A stretch of 64,000 nt of DNA from Methanospirillum lacunae (GTDB lineage: Archaea > Halobacteriota > Methanomicrobia > Methanomicrobiales > Methanospirillaceae): assembly GCF_003173355.1 (NCBI RefSeq), contig NZ_QGMY01000006.1, forward strand, positions 124,001 through 188,000, read 5' to 3'. Positions 46,112 through 55,514 of this stretch are shown here, piece after piece. The position numbers and the translations under genes are program-made. Numbering within the stretch: position 1 is the first letter of the stretch; each line of letters starts with the position of its first letter. The notes below the pieces were generated by a model, which made no database searches, had not been told where the DNA came from, and worked only from the letters and a program-made list of their open reading frames with translations.

Positions 46112-46321
46112 ATGGCATCACCACTACTTGCAGCAATACTTTCGTTTTTCATACCAGGACTCGGTCAGTTCTATACCGGACAACTCATAAAAGCAATTGT
46201 GCTCTTTATTGCTGCGGTGATATTCGCATTGCTCTCAACAATTATCATAGGGATCCCGTTCTACATTATTGTCCTTGTCTACAGTATCGTTGATGCATAC
46301 ACCGCTGCAAACAAGAACTAA
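46112..46321 (+). CDS. Small TM2-like membrane protein
   Basis: 69 residues. AAILSFFIPGLGQFYTGQ is the TM2-type signature (Pro-Gly-x-Gly-x-x-Y-x-G), followed by two hydrophobic helices and a DAYTAANKN tail. Such proteins sit in the membrane and have no agreed function. GAGG at 46098-46101 precedes the ATG by 10 nt. The next gene starts 14 nt after its stop codon, so they are probably co-transcribed. Confidence 0.85.
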   Translation: MASPLLAAILSFFIPGLGQFYTGQLIKAIVLFIAAVIFALLSTIIIGIPFYIIVLVYSIVDAYTAANKN

Positions 46322-46335
46322 CGAACAATAATGAA

Positions 46336-46860
46336 ATGAATCCTCCCCTTCCCCATAATTTTTCCCGATCTCCTGTTGAGGAGGTCTGCTGTTCTCTTGA
46401 ACTGATAACTCAACCAATTTTGATTACAGTTGCTCCCCCATATCCAGGATGGGGATCAATCAAAACCAGACTTACAGATGAGATTACAGGACTTAGAGAT
46501 ATCAATGAGGTTACAAGATGCAGCCTGCAGTACAGGGATAGATTTCTTCTAGATGAAGATGGATTTTCAAGAATTATCAACGAGATCAAATCAGATCTCT
46601 TTCACATAAACCAGATAACAGGTATAGAATTCATGATAATCCCCATTATCCAGAGGATGGAACATCAGATCAGTGTCAGGACAAGATATGAGGTGGGAGA
46701 TCATCCGTCCTGGATTCTAATCTTCAATCTTCAGACCTATACAAGTTTTAAACCTGAAACCCCGGCTGATATTCTTTCATGGTTTGATAAAGCACATGCA
46801 ATCATCCACACCCTCTTTGATCAGATTGTTCCAGAAGAGATCATTGAACTGATCAAATGA
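46336..46860 (+). CDS. Uncharacterised protein, weakly TIGR04255-like
   Basis: 174 residues, soluble, no signal peptide. The C-terminal third (WILIFNLQTYTSFKPE, then WFDKAHAIIHTLFDQIV) recalls TIGR04255 proteins, where a conserved aH..i...F helix follows a beta strand, but the protein is shorter than that family. Function unknown. It follows the TM2-like gene by 14 nt and ends 6 nt before the convergent peptidase gene. The start lacks a clear SD. Confidence 0.55.
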   Translation: MNPPLPHNFSRSPVEEVCCSLELITQPILITVAPPYPGWGSIKTRLTDEITGLRDINEVTRCSLQYRDRFLLDEDGFSRIINEIKSDLFHINQITGIEFMIIPIIQRMEHQISVRTRYEVGDHPSWILIFNLQTYTSFKPETPADILSWFDKAHAIIHTLFDQIVPEEIIELIK

Positions 46861-46866
46861 GAGAAG

Positions 46867-48729
46867 TCAGGAACATAATCTTGACAGGTCTGATGTTCCA
46901 AGATACTCTGTAATCAGTGAGGATAGGTTTACTGTTCCGGCAGTTTCAAACAGTTGTTTTCGTAAGGCAATACCGTTGCTCTGATTCAGTACACCTTCAC
47001 CTTGAAACCTGGAGAATATGTTATTGGCACAGACCTCATCATACACGTAATGCCAGTATATTCCCGCATTATCTGATACAAAAAATGCCGGATTCAGGAT
47101 CAACGACGAGGGGGCTGATGAAGCCTGATAGCCGGTCATGTTCTCGTACAAACTGTTATACAGGTTTATGAAATCAGGAGTTCCATTTTCAGAGTGGATT
47201 TCAATATCCAAAAGCGAGAGGAAGTACGGATACACACTGATGTATCCCGGACCCCAACCTGCATCTTCTCCATGACAGGCGAGAATCTGGTTATGTATAG
47301 ATGAAGACTGACCTTTCGGAGTGTTTATAGTTGCAAATATGCGATCCAGAACTTCAGGAGTCCATAATAACTTCTCAAAAAATAGCGAGAAAATTTCACT
47401 GAATCCTCCAGAATCTCGTGCACCACTGGAAAGAGCCGCATACCTGCCAGTGGCAAGACTGTGTCTTAAAAGATGTCCATACTCATGAAATAGCACCTGG
47501 ATATCAACTGGAGAGAGAGAGATCTGATCAATGTTCTGAGGTCCCGGAACAGAAATTACCAGAGCTGAAACAGGAGGGACCCATGCACCATTTGATTCAT
47601 GACCGGCACGAAGGTAGTATGTCTTTCCGGTTGTACTTCCTGCACCAGGATCAGATTTTATCCAGAGGTAAAACCAGGCCTGTGTATTTGAAGAACCGGG
47701 ATCTGTGATCTTATACAGGTGTATATCAGAAGGAGCTGACGACGAAACAGATGTTATCGAAATCCCAAATAAATCTGCCACGAGACCATTGAGTCGTTCA
47801 ACCACGATATCTGCATGAACTGCAGTTGAACAAAATGCTGCAGACCTATTTATCTGGTGCGTTGACCGGAGAAGTTGAATTTCATAATCATAAACAACCG
47901 TCGCTCCGGGATCATTTTTCTTCTTTTCATTGAGGAGTTCTGCAGCTTCGATATGCGATGCCTGGTTGAAAGGACCTGATTTATTGGTAAGAAATAAGAG
48001 GAGTTTTGTTCGATCAATTGGGATACCAGACTGTGCAATCTGATAATCCGTAAACGAAGGATACCCGATAAGGGCTGTGATTTGATTCCTCAGTCTAACA
48101 ATATCAGGAATCAGCTGAAGGTTTAGTGTTACATTTCCATCCTGCTGATTTGCATAGTAGACCGAACAACGTTCAGAGAGGTTTTTGCCAAGAATGTTCA
48201 TCTCACTCTTAACCTCAATAGGTAGGAAAGCCAGCCTGAAATCATCAGTGAGCCTTTTGTGAAGCTCTTGATCGTGCTTCTGATCAGGAGTTACCATAGA
48301 GAGGGCATGTGCAATATCCTCACGCAGGTATACTGAATTCAGAAATTCATCTCGTTTGAAGGAGGCCGATTCAGCGTCCTCCTTTACAGCCGAATTGCTG
48401 GTAATATCAGCAACCAGTGAATATTTGAGAGTCTTTTCATCAAAATCGGCAAGGATTGTATCCAGTCTGATATCAGTGTTCGTGACGGTACGGGAAGAAT
48501 CAGGTATTGCAGTGAGATCATCAAGGTTCCGGGTGGTTTCAGTGATGGTCTGGTTGATCTCAAGGGGAATTTCTCCGGGAAGATAGTTTAACCGAACAGG
48601 ATCTCCGGTATTAGGAGATATATGCCCGGTGTGAATGGGATTCTGATTTCCAGAGATCCAAAGTACCGGAATCGATATGAGTACCAGAAAAAGGATCACT
48701 ACTCCTGTCAGGATGATCTTCCGGCCCAT
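46867..48729 (-). CDS. Membrane-anchored M3-like zinc metallopeptidase
   Basis: 620 residues. An N-terminal signal-anchor (IILTGVVILFLVLISIPVLW) precedes a large helical domain. Near residue 410 stands VLFHEYGHLLRHS, then GARDSGGFSEIFSLFFEKLL. HExGH plus a downstream Glu in an S/D-x-x-E helix is the M3 (thimet oligopeptidase-like) zinc site. The N-terminal part (DEFLNSVYLREDI, LRNQITALIGYPSF) also fits M3 proteins, in which this half closes over the substrate. Family members cut short peptides; here it would act outside the membrane. The overall match is divergent, so the exact subfamily is uncertain. Confidence 0.75.
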   Translation of the reverse strand: MGRKIILTGVVILFLVLISIPVLWISGNQNPIHTGHISPNTGDPVRLNYLPGEIPLEINQTITETTRNLDDLTAIPDSSRTVTNTDIRLDTILADFDEKTLKYSLVADITSNSAVKEDAESASFKRDEFLNSVYLREDIAHALSMVTPDQKHDQELHKRLTDDFRLAFLPIEVKSEMNILGKNLSERCSVYYANQQDGNVTLNLQLIPDIVRLRNQITALIGYPSFTDYQIAQSGIPIDRTKLLLFLTNKSGPFNQASHIEAAELLNEKKKNDPGATVVYDYEIQLLRSTHQINRSAAFCSTAVHADIVVERLNGLVADLFGISITSVSSSAPSDIHLYKITDPGSSNTQAWFYLWIKSDPGAGSTTGKTYYLRAGHESNGAWVPPVSALVISVPGPQNIDQISLSPVDIQVLFHEYGHLLRHSLATGRYAALSSGARDSGGFSEIFSLFFEKLLWTPEVLDRIFATINTPKGQSSSIHNQILACHGEDAGWGPGYISVYPYFLSLLDIEIHSENGTPDFINLYNSLYENMTGYQASSAPSSLILNPAFFVSDNAGIYWHYVYDEVCANNIFSRFQGEGVLNQSNGIALRKQLFETAGTVNLSSLITEYLGTSDLSRLCS

Positions 48730-48859
48730 ACTCTTGTATTAGCGTCAGAGAGATATGAAGTTCAAGTCAAAAATGTAATTTAAACTAGATAAAAAAAAGG
48801 ATATGTAGTTAGAAAAACAATTCTATTATTTTGTTTTCTATAATCTAATATTTCCATCT

Positions 48860-50023
48860 ATGCCAATCGGTAAAGGCGAATACCTGCGAACCCTCACCGC
48901 TGCAACGGTGCATATGAAGTCTGTACCGGTAGGTACTGACCTTGCAGGAAGTTCTCCCCCATCAGTATTTATTGGCTCCTCAAACTATCCAAACCTCTAT
49001 GCAGGCCCGATGATTGCACCGGTACATGGTGACACATCAGTCATGGATCGACCTGAAGAATGGATTCCGGGCAACATTCCACAAGAGGAGATCATACGGT
49101 ACCGGCTCAGCCTGGTCAGGGGATTGCACCAGGTTAAAGCAACAGACATTGATTCCAGGTTTGTCGGAAAACTCCAGGAGATAGCACTTTCAGACAATTC
49201 AATAGAGAGTGAGGCTACTTTTTCCACGGCCCCTGCGGGATTTTCATTTAGCGAGGAACACACTCCCTATGGTCCAAGTGCACCGATAAAGAGTCTTGAG
49301 ATAGAAGAGCAGAAATGGAATCATGACCTTGAAAAAGTGTATTATGATACCGATCTCAGGGCTGCAGATGCGGTCGTAGACCTGCACAAGGGGGGTATCC
49401 CATTTTCACACATTCAGAAAGCATTTTCTGTCGGAGTGATGGGTAACAAAAGGGGAAGACATCTGGTGCCTACCCGGTGGTCAATTACCGCATGTGACAC
49501 CATAATCGGAAACAACCTGCTTAAAGAGGTGAAGAAATGTTCAGCTCTTGATACCTGGAAGGTGCATGAGTTTAGCAGTCTCAATAACCGGTACGCTGTC
49601 ATACTCATGCCAACGCCTTGGCAGTACGAGTGGACAGAGGCATTTGTCAGGGTGCTAGGAAGCGAGGAGGTTGTCTTCTCTGACCATGAACTGCATAAGC
49701 CAAAGACCAAGTACTCACACCTTGGCGGATGTTATTACTCCTGCAAAATGGCAGTTCTTGAAGCACTGGCAGAGCAGCAAAAACAGGCAGGAGCAATCAT
49801 TCTCAGGGAAGCAACATCAGGGTATGTTCCGCTTGGGGTATTCAATGTACGGGAAAACGTGCGCAATGCCATGATGCAAAAACCCAGGGAGTTCGAAGAT
49901 GAAAAACAGGTAAAGGATTACCTGTCAGGCACGTTCACACTTCCACTTAAACGGTTCGAGGAGGCAGGGGTCCTCTTTCGTACGCTCGGAAAAAAGAGGC
50001 AGACAACCCTTGGAGAGTTCTAA
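48860..50023 (+). CDS. Nre-family archaeal DNA repair protein with PIP box
   Basis: 387 residues. The conserved Nre core is visible: FIGSSNYPNLYAGPMIAPV, RPEEWI, YGPSAPIKSLEI, GNKRGRHLVPTRWSITACDT and LGGCYYSCKMAVLEAL. The extreme C-terminus QTTLGEF fits the PCNA-interacting motif QxxLxxF known from Nre proteins, which act with PCNA in DNA damage tolerance. No N-terminal Cys cluster, found in some Nre proteins, is present; upstream in-frame sequence back to a TAG near 48786 codes for nothing similar. It is monocistronic, between convergent and divergent neighbours. Confidence 0.88.
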   Translation: MPIGKGEYLRTLTAATVHMKSVPVGTDLAGSSPPSVFIGSSNYPNLYAGPMIAPVHGDTSVMDRPEEWIPGNIPQEEIIRYRLSLVRGLHQVKATDIDSRFVGKLQEIALSDNSIESEATFSTAPAGFSFSEEHTPYGPSAPIKSLEIEEQKWNHDLEKVYYDTDLRAADAVVDLHKGGIPFSHIQKAFSVGVMGNKRGRHLVPTRWSITACDTIIGNNLLKEVKKCSALDTWKVHEFSSLNNRYAVILMPTPWQYEWTEAFVRVLGSEEVVFSDHELHKPKTKYSHLGGCYYSCKMAVLEALAEQQKQAGAIILREATSGYVPLGVFNVRENVRNAMMQKPREFEDEKQVKDYLSGTFTLPLKRFEEAGVLFRTLGKKRQTTLGEF

Positions 50024-50085
50024 TCAATTATAGTGTTTCCATCAGACAGACTGCCTAAAAAAAGGATACGAAAATGAGGCAGGAA

Positions 50086-52806
50086 TCAGGTTTCCTCATT
50101 CTCTTCTTCTTTATTCTCTTCTCTCTCGTCCTCTTCTGGCACATTATCCTCTTCTTCAGTCACATCTTCGGACTCATCATCACCTTTTCGCCGAAGTACG
50201 TAGACCAGAAGAACCACAAGTCCGGCTATGAGGAGGCCGACACCCATTCCGGTTACAAGAGAGAAGATCCGGTCATCTGATTGCTCTGGCACCGGAGTGG
50301 CGACAGGGAGCAGTGTCTGAACCTGTGTTACCAGTGTTACTTGTGGAACCTGTGATATTGTTGGGATCAACTGGGTTGAACTTCTCACCGTTGGAGTTAC
50401 ATTCACCGATTCATTTGAACGATTCGAGGAACCATTTTCAATCTGTGCAGGTGTCTCAGGCTTGATCGTCGGCTGAATCGTGACTACCGGAGTTGGCTCC
50501 GTTATCGTGAGAAGACCGGACGTTGTCGCTTCTGACTCAACAGCCTGCACCAGAACCCTGTACTCTCCGGGAGCTAACTTTCCTTTCGGAACCGTTAGTG
50601 AGAAGTACCGCTCACCTACTCCCTCCTGGATTTCAGCAGTTCCTGAGAAGCCATACGAATCATCACGAATCTCCTTTCGTGTTGGGGCAAATTTATTATC
50701 GCTCACCTCTATCATGAGCCGTTTGCCTGCACCAAGGTTGGTGGTTCCCCAGATTTTTACAGGACCATCTGAATCCTGTCTGAGTGAGGTAGAATTGAGA
50801 GTGATCTTCGGGCTCATGACCCTGATGTCCCATCTGGTATAGGTATCATCGATATATGCACTATTAAGGGCACTAATGAGTGCATTGGCTCCGTCAGATC
50901 CCATGAGGGCTCCGGGACCGCCGACCCGGAATATTGGAGCTCCTGAATACGGATATCTACCAAGGACGAGTTGCCGTTGCCCATCTGGCCAGATATCGAA
51001 CTCTCCGTTTGTCATCGGATGCTGGATGATAACAACGTACTGACCGGCAACCATGTCATTCGTCTGCCATCCTGGAATCTCATACTCAAAGTGTCCATCT
51101 CTCTCAACAGAAGCCTGGTCATACCTGAAGTAATTTCGTCCAAAGATCCAGACTGCTACGGTTCCGCTACCGACACCGGAACTCATCCCGGTAAGAGTGA
51201 GTGAATCTCCTTTCGCAACCTCGGTCTCCTGAGGCATGAGAGACACATAGGGTCTCTTGAGTGTGAGCGAGATTGTCTGGTACGGAACTGACCCCAGATT
51301 GTTCCGGCTTACCGGAGCAGGAACTGCATAAATCGTGTATGTTCCTGCATCTAGTCCGAGTTCACCGGTATAGAGCCGGTAATCCCAGGTCTCACAATCA
51401 CCAGACGCTGTGGTGAACGAAGACGGGTTACCGGTTGTAACAGCCTGACGGGGCCGGTCAAGTCTTCCTCCTGCAGATGGAAGATTCGGACCAGTTATGA
51501 AGAGGTAGGTATCACAAGACTCTGAGTTATGGCCAGAGAGCCTGACCTCCTCTCCAATAGCGTACACATCTTTTCCTGTCGCCACACTGACCGATCCCTT
51601 CTGGACGGTTATTGGGATCTCATCTGTATGAATATTTGATCCACCCGACTTACTCTCAACCTTTAGCGTATACCTCGCATCATCAGTTTGATCGGTGGTC
51701 CTCAGCTCAAGAGTGCGTTTCCCATTCCTGTCAGGCACGATCATCCCGTAATATTTTACGCCATTATATGGCTCACGGGGTACAAGCTCCCTGATGCTTC
51801 TTCCCCCTTCAGATGTCGGGCGGTATGATCCGATCAAGTAGGGACCATCCGGAGAGTCCTGACTGACTCCTTCCTGGGCAAAGAGTATCATCGGTGGCTG
51901 ATCTCCAGGACTGCCGGTCCTTGATCCAGCATCAACCCAGAAGTAGACAGGCACTCCCGGGGTTCCGGAGATGGTTACAGAGAAAGAATGACCCCTGATA
52001 ACCTGATCATCACGGGTTCCGATGGTGGTACGATCTGAACCGAGGGTTATTGAAGCGCCCCTGATGTTATACCCTGCCGAAGTTGATTTAAGATTCTCAT
52101 CTACACGGTTGAACGCAAGTTTTGGTTGAATTGTGTACATACCGGCTGCGTAGAGATAATTTCCACTTCCAACAGCTCCCGTGTCCCATCCACCGGTCTG
52201 GATAGCTGGGAAGACCTGAAGAGAATCCTGTGGAGTGATCCTGGTCAGAGAGATACTGCTTCCGGTTTTCGTCTCCACAGCAGTAAGAGTCCCACCTCCG
52301 GGTGTTGAAATGAGGAGATCAAATATTCCGTCGCTGGCAGGATTGTAACCGGGCCGCTGCGCTACTGATCCAAGGTTCGTATCCATCTGGAACAGGAGAT
52401 CTGATCCCCGTGGCACCGTTCCGGATGAGATATCTTCCATAGTCAGCCGCTGCAGGATTCGAACGCTTACCCTTGGCTCCCGGACATTGAAAGCGATACT
52501 GCCAGGAATTGCCTGCCTGCTGTCCCATTGATACCATGAGCCGGTGCGATCTGAATAGAGGTTTGGACTTACAGAAAAGGAGGACTTTTCCAGGTGCCTG
52601 ATATCAAGAGGTATGTCACGACCCGGTGATGATCCTGGAGGATAAAACGCGATTTCATCATAAGGAGCTGGCACTGCAGCCCTCACGTCAAGCCCTTCTT
52701 CACCAAGAAAGACATCTCCCCCGGGAGGGATTACAACTGATGTGGCTGCTACAAGTCCGGGGATGATCAGAAAGAGTGCGATAAGAATGAGAAACCTGAT
52801 AGTCAT
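50086..52806 (-). CDS. DUF3821 cell-surface protein with C-terminal membrane anchor
   Basis: 906 residues. A signal peptide (FLILIALFLIIPGLVAA) is followed by a DUF3821 domain (VVIPPGGDVFLGEEGLDV onward, to about 240), a domain restricted to Methanomicrobiales surface proteins. Next come repeated beta-sandwich-like modules (VATGKDVYAIGEEVRLSG and PQETEVAKGDSLTLTG contexts), a Thr/Pro/Val-rich stalk, one TM helix (GVGLLIAGLVVLLVYVL) and a very acidic Glu-rich cytoplasmic tail of ~35 residues. A GGATGA SD precedes the ATG. Probably a cell-envelope or S-layer-associated protein. The neighbouring NHL protein gene lies 58 bp upstream in the same direction. Confidence 0.88.
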   Translation of the reverse strand: MTIRFLILIALFLIIPGLVAATSVVIPPGGDVFLGEEGLDVRAAVPAPYDEIAFYPPGSSPGRDIPLDIRHLEKSSFSVSPNLYSDRTGSWYQWDSRQAIPGSIAFNVREPRVSVRILQRLTMEDISSGTVPRGSDLLFQMDTNLGSVAQRPGYNPASDGIFDLLISTPGGGTLTAVETKTGSSISLTRITPQDSLQVFPAIQTGGWDTGAVGSGNYLYAAGMYTIQPKLAFNRVDENLKSTSAGYNIRGASITLGSDRTTIGTRDDQVIRGHSFSVTISGTPGVPVYFWVDAGSRTGSPGDQPPMILFAQEGVSQDSPDGPYLIGSYRPTSEGGRSIRELVPREPYNGVKYYGMIVPDRNGKRTLELRTTDQTDDARYTLKVESKSGGSNIHTDEIPITVQKGSVSVATGKDVYAIGEEVRLSGHNSESCDTYLFITGPNLPSAGGRLDRPRQAVTTGNPSSFTTASGDCETWDYRLYTGELGLDAGTYTIYAVPAPVSRNNLGSVPYQTISLTLKRPYVSLMPQETEVAKGDSLTLTGMSSGVGSGTVAVWIFGRNYFRYDQASVERDGHFEYEIPGWQTNDMVAGQYVVIIQHPMTNGEFDIWPDGQRQLVLGRYPYSGAPIFRVGGPGALMGSDGANALISALNSAYIDDTYTRWDIRVMSPKITLNSTSLRQDSDGPVKIWGTTNLGAGKRLMIEVSDNKFAPTRKEIRDDSYGFSGTAEIQEGVGERYFSLTVPKGKLAPGEYRVLVQAVESEATTSGLLTITEPTPVVTIQPTIKPETPAQIENGSSNRSNESVNVTPTVRSSTQLIPTISQVPQVTLVTQVQTLLPVATPVPEQSDDRIFSLVTGMGVGLLIAGLVVLLVYVLRRKGDDESEDVTEEEDNVPEEDEREENKEEENEET

Positions 52807-52864
52807 GAGTCATCCTTTCAGGCGGAAAGGAGATGAGGCTTCCCATGACAAAAAGTCAAGGAGA

Positions 52865-54136
52865 CTATTCCAGGTAAAGACCCCGTGGAATAGGGTCTGT
52901 TGATCCTGAAAGCACGGTGAAGGCATCATACTTTGTAGCCGAAGAACCATTTGTAATCTTTATACTCATATTGTATACACCTGTAGAGGCCCCCTTGAGC
53001 GGAAGGGTAACGTACATGGTTGAACTTGTATTTGTCTTACCTTTGGTCCAGCTCCCTTTCAGAGTTTTATCCCCTTTCCAGAGTGTCACCGTACCGGATC
53101 CAAGGTTTTTGCCAGTGATAGTAATATTAAGTGGGCCAGTACTATGCCCAAATGCCGGATGAATGATCAGAATTGAGGGGAGAGTACTATTAGACTGGCT
53201 GCTATTGACCGCATACTGGCTGAAGACCTGGACACGGTTGTTGTAGGTATCACAAACATACACAGATCCGCTGGCATTCGCGATGAGTCCTTCAGGGTTA
53301 TTGAATTTTCCGGAGTCTGTCCCGTACCCGCCCCATGATTCTGTCTGGGTTCCATTTGATGTGAACATTCGTATAGCGTTCAGATCGGTATCTGTAACAA
53401 ATACATATCCTGACTCATTCACCGCTACCCCTTGCGGATTGACCATACTTGTCTCTGAACCATTCCATGAACTCTGGTAATACCCGGATGTGTTGGATTT
53501 TACAATCCGTGAATTATACCGGTCAGCGACATACACACTCCCATTTTGTTGTACAGCAATACCAACAGGAGAGTTTAGCTCACTGTTGTTTGTTCCCAAT
53601 GAGCCCCAGGAAGTAATGTACTGTCCGATGGAGTTGAACTTCTGAACACGGTTGTTACCCGTATCAGAGACATATACCGTCCCCACAGCATCTGCGGTTA
53701 TACCTCCAGGCCGAATAAACTGGCTCATGTTAGAGCCATAACTCCCCCACGAGAGAAGATAATCCCCTTTAGGGCTGAATTTCTGAATACGGTTATTCCC
53801 GGTATCTGCAACATACACCCCACCACACTGGTCAGCTGCAATACCAGACATATTTCGAAACTGCCCTGCATTTGACCCGTAACTCCCCCAGGAGAGGAGG
53901 TAATTACCAGTTGAATTAAATTTTTGAATCCGGCTGTTTCCTGTATCTGCCACGTAGATATTGCCAGACTCATCAACAGCAATAGATGAAGGGTTCTCAA
54001 ACTGGCCTGCAGCCGAACCCTGACTTCCAAAGGAGAACAGGAACTGGTAACTTGTATTGACTGCAGAGACCGGCTGGAACAAGCATGCACCTCCCAGGAC
54101 GAAGAGCACCAGACAGAAAGCGGTTACACGTTTCAT
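52865..54136 (-). CDS. Secreted six-bladed NHL-repeat protein with IPT/TIG-like domain
   Basis: 423 residues. After a signal peptide (cleaved near FQPVSA) six NHL repeats form a beta-propeller; each blade has the pattern PxGIAVDxxGxVYVADxxNxRIQKF, e.g. SGIAADQCGGVYVADTGNN. The C-terminal ~100 residues (SILIIHPAFGHSTGPLNITI) look like an IPT/TIG immunoglobulin-like domain. A binding or structural surface protein is likely. GGGTGAGGA directly before the ATG is a strong SD. It sits upstream of and in line with the DUF3821 gene, so both may form an envelope operon. Confidence 0.88.
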   Translation of the reverse strand: MKRVTAFCLVLFVLGGACLFQPVSAVNTSYQFLFSFGSQGSAAGQFENPSSIAVDESGNIYVADTGNSRIQKFNSTGNYLLSWGSYGSNAGQFRNMSGIAADQCGGVYVADTGNNRIQKFSPKGDYLLSWGSYGSNMSQFIRPGGITADAVGTVYVSDTGNNRVQKFNSIGQYITSWGSLGTNNSELNSPVGIAVQQNGSVYVADRYNSRIVKSNTSGYYQSSWNGSETSMVNPQGVAVNESGYVFVTDTDLNAIRMFTSNGTQTESWGGYGTDSGKFNNPEGLIANASGSVYVCDTYNNRVQVFSQYAVNSSQSNSTLPSILIIHPAFGHSTGPLNITITGKNLGSGTVTLWKGDKTLKGSWTKGKTNTSSTMYVTLPLKGASTGVYNMSIKITNGSSATKYDAFTVLSGSTDPIPRGLYLE

Positions 54137-54339
54137 TCCTCACCCGATATAGGAGAATATGGGTCTCTCGTTTATAGATAACAATTGGGAACTGAAGGGT
54201 TGGATATTGCATTCTCACATGCTGAATCGGTTTAAAATTGGATTTGTCTGCTGACGTAAGAAACAATTGGTACACTCGCGGTTACTTTGAATACCATGAA
54301 AAAGAGAATATCAGTATCCACGGAGGTGGAGTATCTATT

Positions 54340-54747
54340 ATGTCACTCTTTACCTGGAATGAGAAATATTCAGTTCATGTTGAAAATATGGACAATCAGC
54401 ATAAAAAACTCTTTGAACTTATCAACCGGCTCCATGAAGCCATGTCAACTGGAAAAGGAAATGCCGAGCTCGGTGAGATCCTAAATGGGCTAAACGAGTA
54501 CACAGCCACCCACTTTGCAGATGAAGAAAAATACATGGAGTCCTTTGGATATACCGGTCTCGCAGAACAGAAAAAGCAGCATAAAATATTCATTGATAAA
54601 ATTAACGAATATGCAAAGGAATTAAGTGAGAAGAGATTAGGGCTTTCGATAGAGGTTCTTAATTTTCTAAAAGATTGGCTGGTGAATCATATCCAGAATA
54701 TTGATACGAAATATACAGAAAATTTCCATGCCCATGGTTTGGAATGA
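54340..54747 (+). CDS. Bacteriohemerythrin
   Basis: 135 residues from ATG 54340. All diiron ligands are present: MDNQHKKLF, ATHFADEEKYM (HxxxE), KKQHKIFIDKI and LVNHIQNIDTKY (HxxxxD). Hemerythrins bind O2 at a non-haem diiron centre, in anaerobes probably for oxygen sensing or detoxification. The frame is open back to 54238, but GGAGGTGGA at 54322-54330 places the start at 54340, where the family N-terminus (SLFTWNEKYSVHV) begins. It faces the Cys-rich PAS gene tail to tail. Confidence 0.93.
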   Translation: MSLFTWNEKYSVHVENMDNQHKKLFELINRLHEAMSTGKGNAELGEILNGLNEYTATHFADEEKYMESFGYTGLAEQKKQHKIFIDKINEYAKELSEKRLGLSIEVLNFLKDWLVNHIQNIDTKYTENFHAHGLE

Positions 54748-54798
54748 ACGAATCATTAATTGACCTAATTAACCTGAAGGAACCATTTTTTTCCTGAT

Positions 54799-55329
54799 TC
54801 ACAGATCCGAGTCGCAGTCTTGAGATGAAACATTCTCCTGGCTCTCTTCAACCTGAAGGAGAACCACATCACCGGTTTTTCTGGTTGAGATGAAGATATT
54901 TACTGGGACACAGTTGCCCTGGATCTCCTTTTCGATTGTTGCAGGACGTTTGTCTACAGATTTTCCAGTCTGGTACGTCTCTTTTACCGAATTTCTTATA
55001 ACACAGCCGGAACAGTGCGTTGATTTTCCACATCCTCCAGGGCACCTTGCATAATCACACTCAAATACTTCGCCCCCGAGATGTCCAATTGCCGAAGTAG
55101 CCTCATTTTGTGAAATTTTATTGATCTCCTGATTTGCACAGAGGATCTGCATATCCTCATCAACAAGCACCACAGGATGGTCAAGCATATTGATATACTC
55201 GCCAATATCGACACCCATACTGGCCTTGATGTGATTATAACAAGACGTACATACACCATGTGATATCTTGTCATTATCTTGGGCATCAGAAGATAGTTCG
55301 TCATTACAGAATGCGCAAATCCGTTTCAA
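54799..55329 (-). CDS. Zinc-finger/PAS protein with inserted Cys cluster
   Basis: 176 residues. An N-terminal zinc ribbon (CAFC...CTSC) is followed by a PAS domain (about 42-165; YINMLDHPVVLVDEDMQILC). Within the PAS domain a Cys-rich segment CDYARCPGGCGKSTHC then CVIR could hold an Fe-S cluster or other metal, giving a redox sensor. No output domain is present, so it must work through a partner. The start is TTG 55329, supported by GGGGAG 7 nt upstream. Its 3' end faces that of the bacteriohemerythrin gene, which also suggests oxygen or redox biology here (inference). Confidence 0.75.
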   Translation of the reverse strand: MKRICAFCNDELSSDAQDNDKISHGVCTSCYNHIKASMGVDIGEYINMLDHPVVLVDEDMQILCANQEINKISQNEATSAIGHLGGEVFECDYARCPGGCGKSTHCSGCVIRNSVKETYQTGKSVDKRPATIEKEIQGNCVPVNIFISTRKTGDVVLLQVEESQENVSSQDCDSDL

Positions 55330-55469
55330 AGTATATCTCCCCGCAGATTCGCGTGGTTGTTCTTTACATATCGACTCCTCAAGGTATGAGACTTAGGAAA
55401 CCGGCCAGTAATATATTTTCTAGAACTGAGTAAAATCAGAGCCAAAGAAACAGGTCCCAAAAAACTAGA

Positions 55470-55478
55470 CTATAAATA
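55470..55478 (+). promoter_or_regulatory. Box A promoter of the second sensory cluster
   Basis: CTATAAATA matches the archaeal TATA box. A start site near 55500 would give a short leader with the SD GGTGA (55504-55508) before the ATG at 55515. Confidence 0.6.
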
Positions 55479-55514
55479 CTGTGACACAAATCTCTGGTTA
55501 CCAGGTGAGCAGGA

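Noticed and set aside
54238-54339. N-terminal extension of the bacteriohemerythrin frame
   Set aside because: GGAGGTGGA lies inside it at the right distance for ATG 54340, where the family N-terminus begins; the extension has no hemerythrin character.
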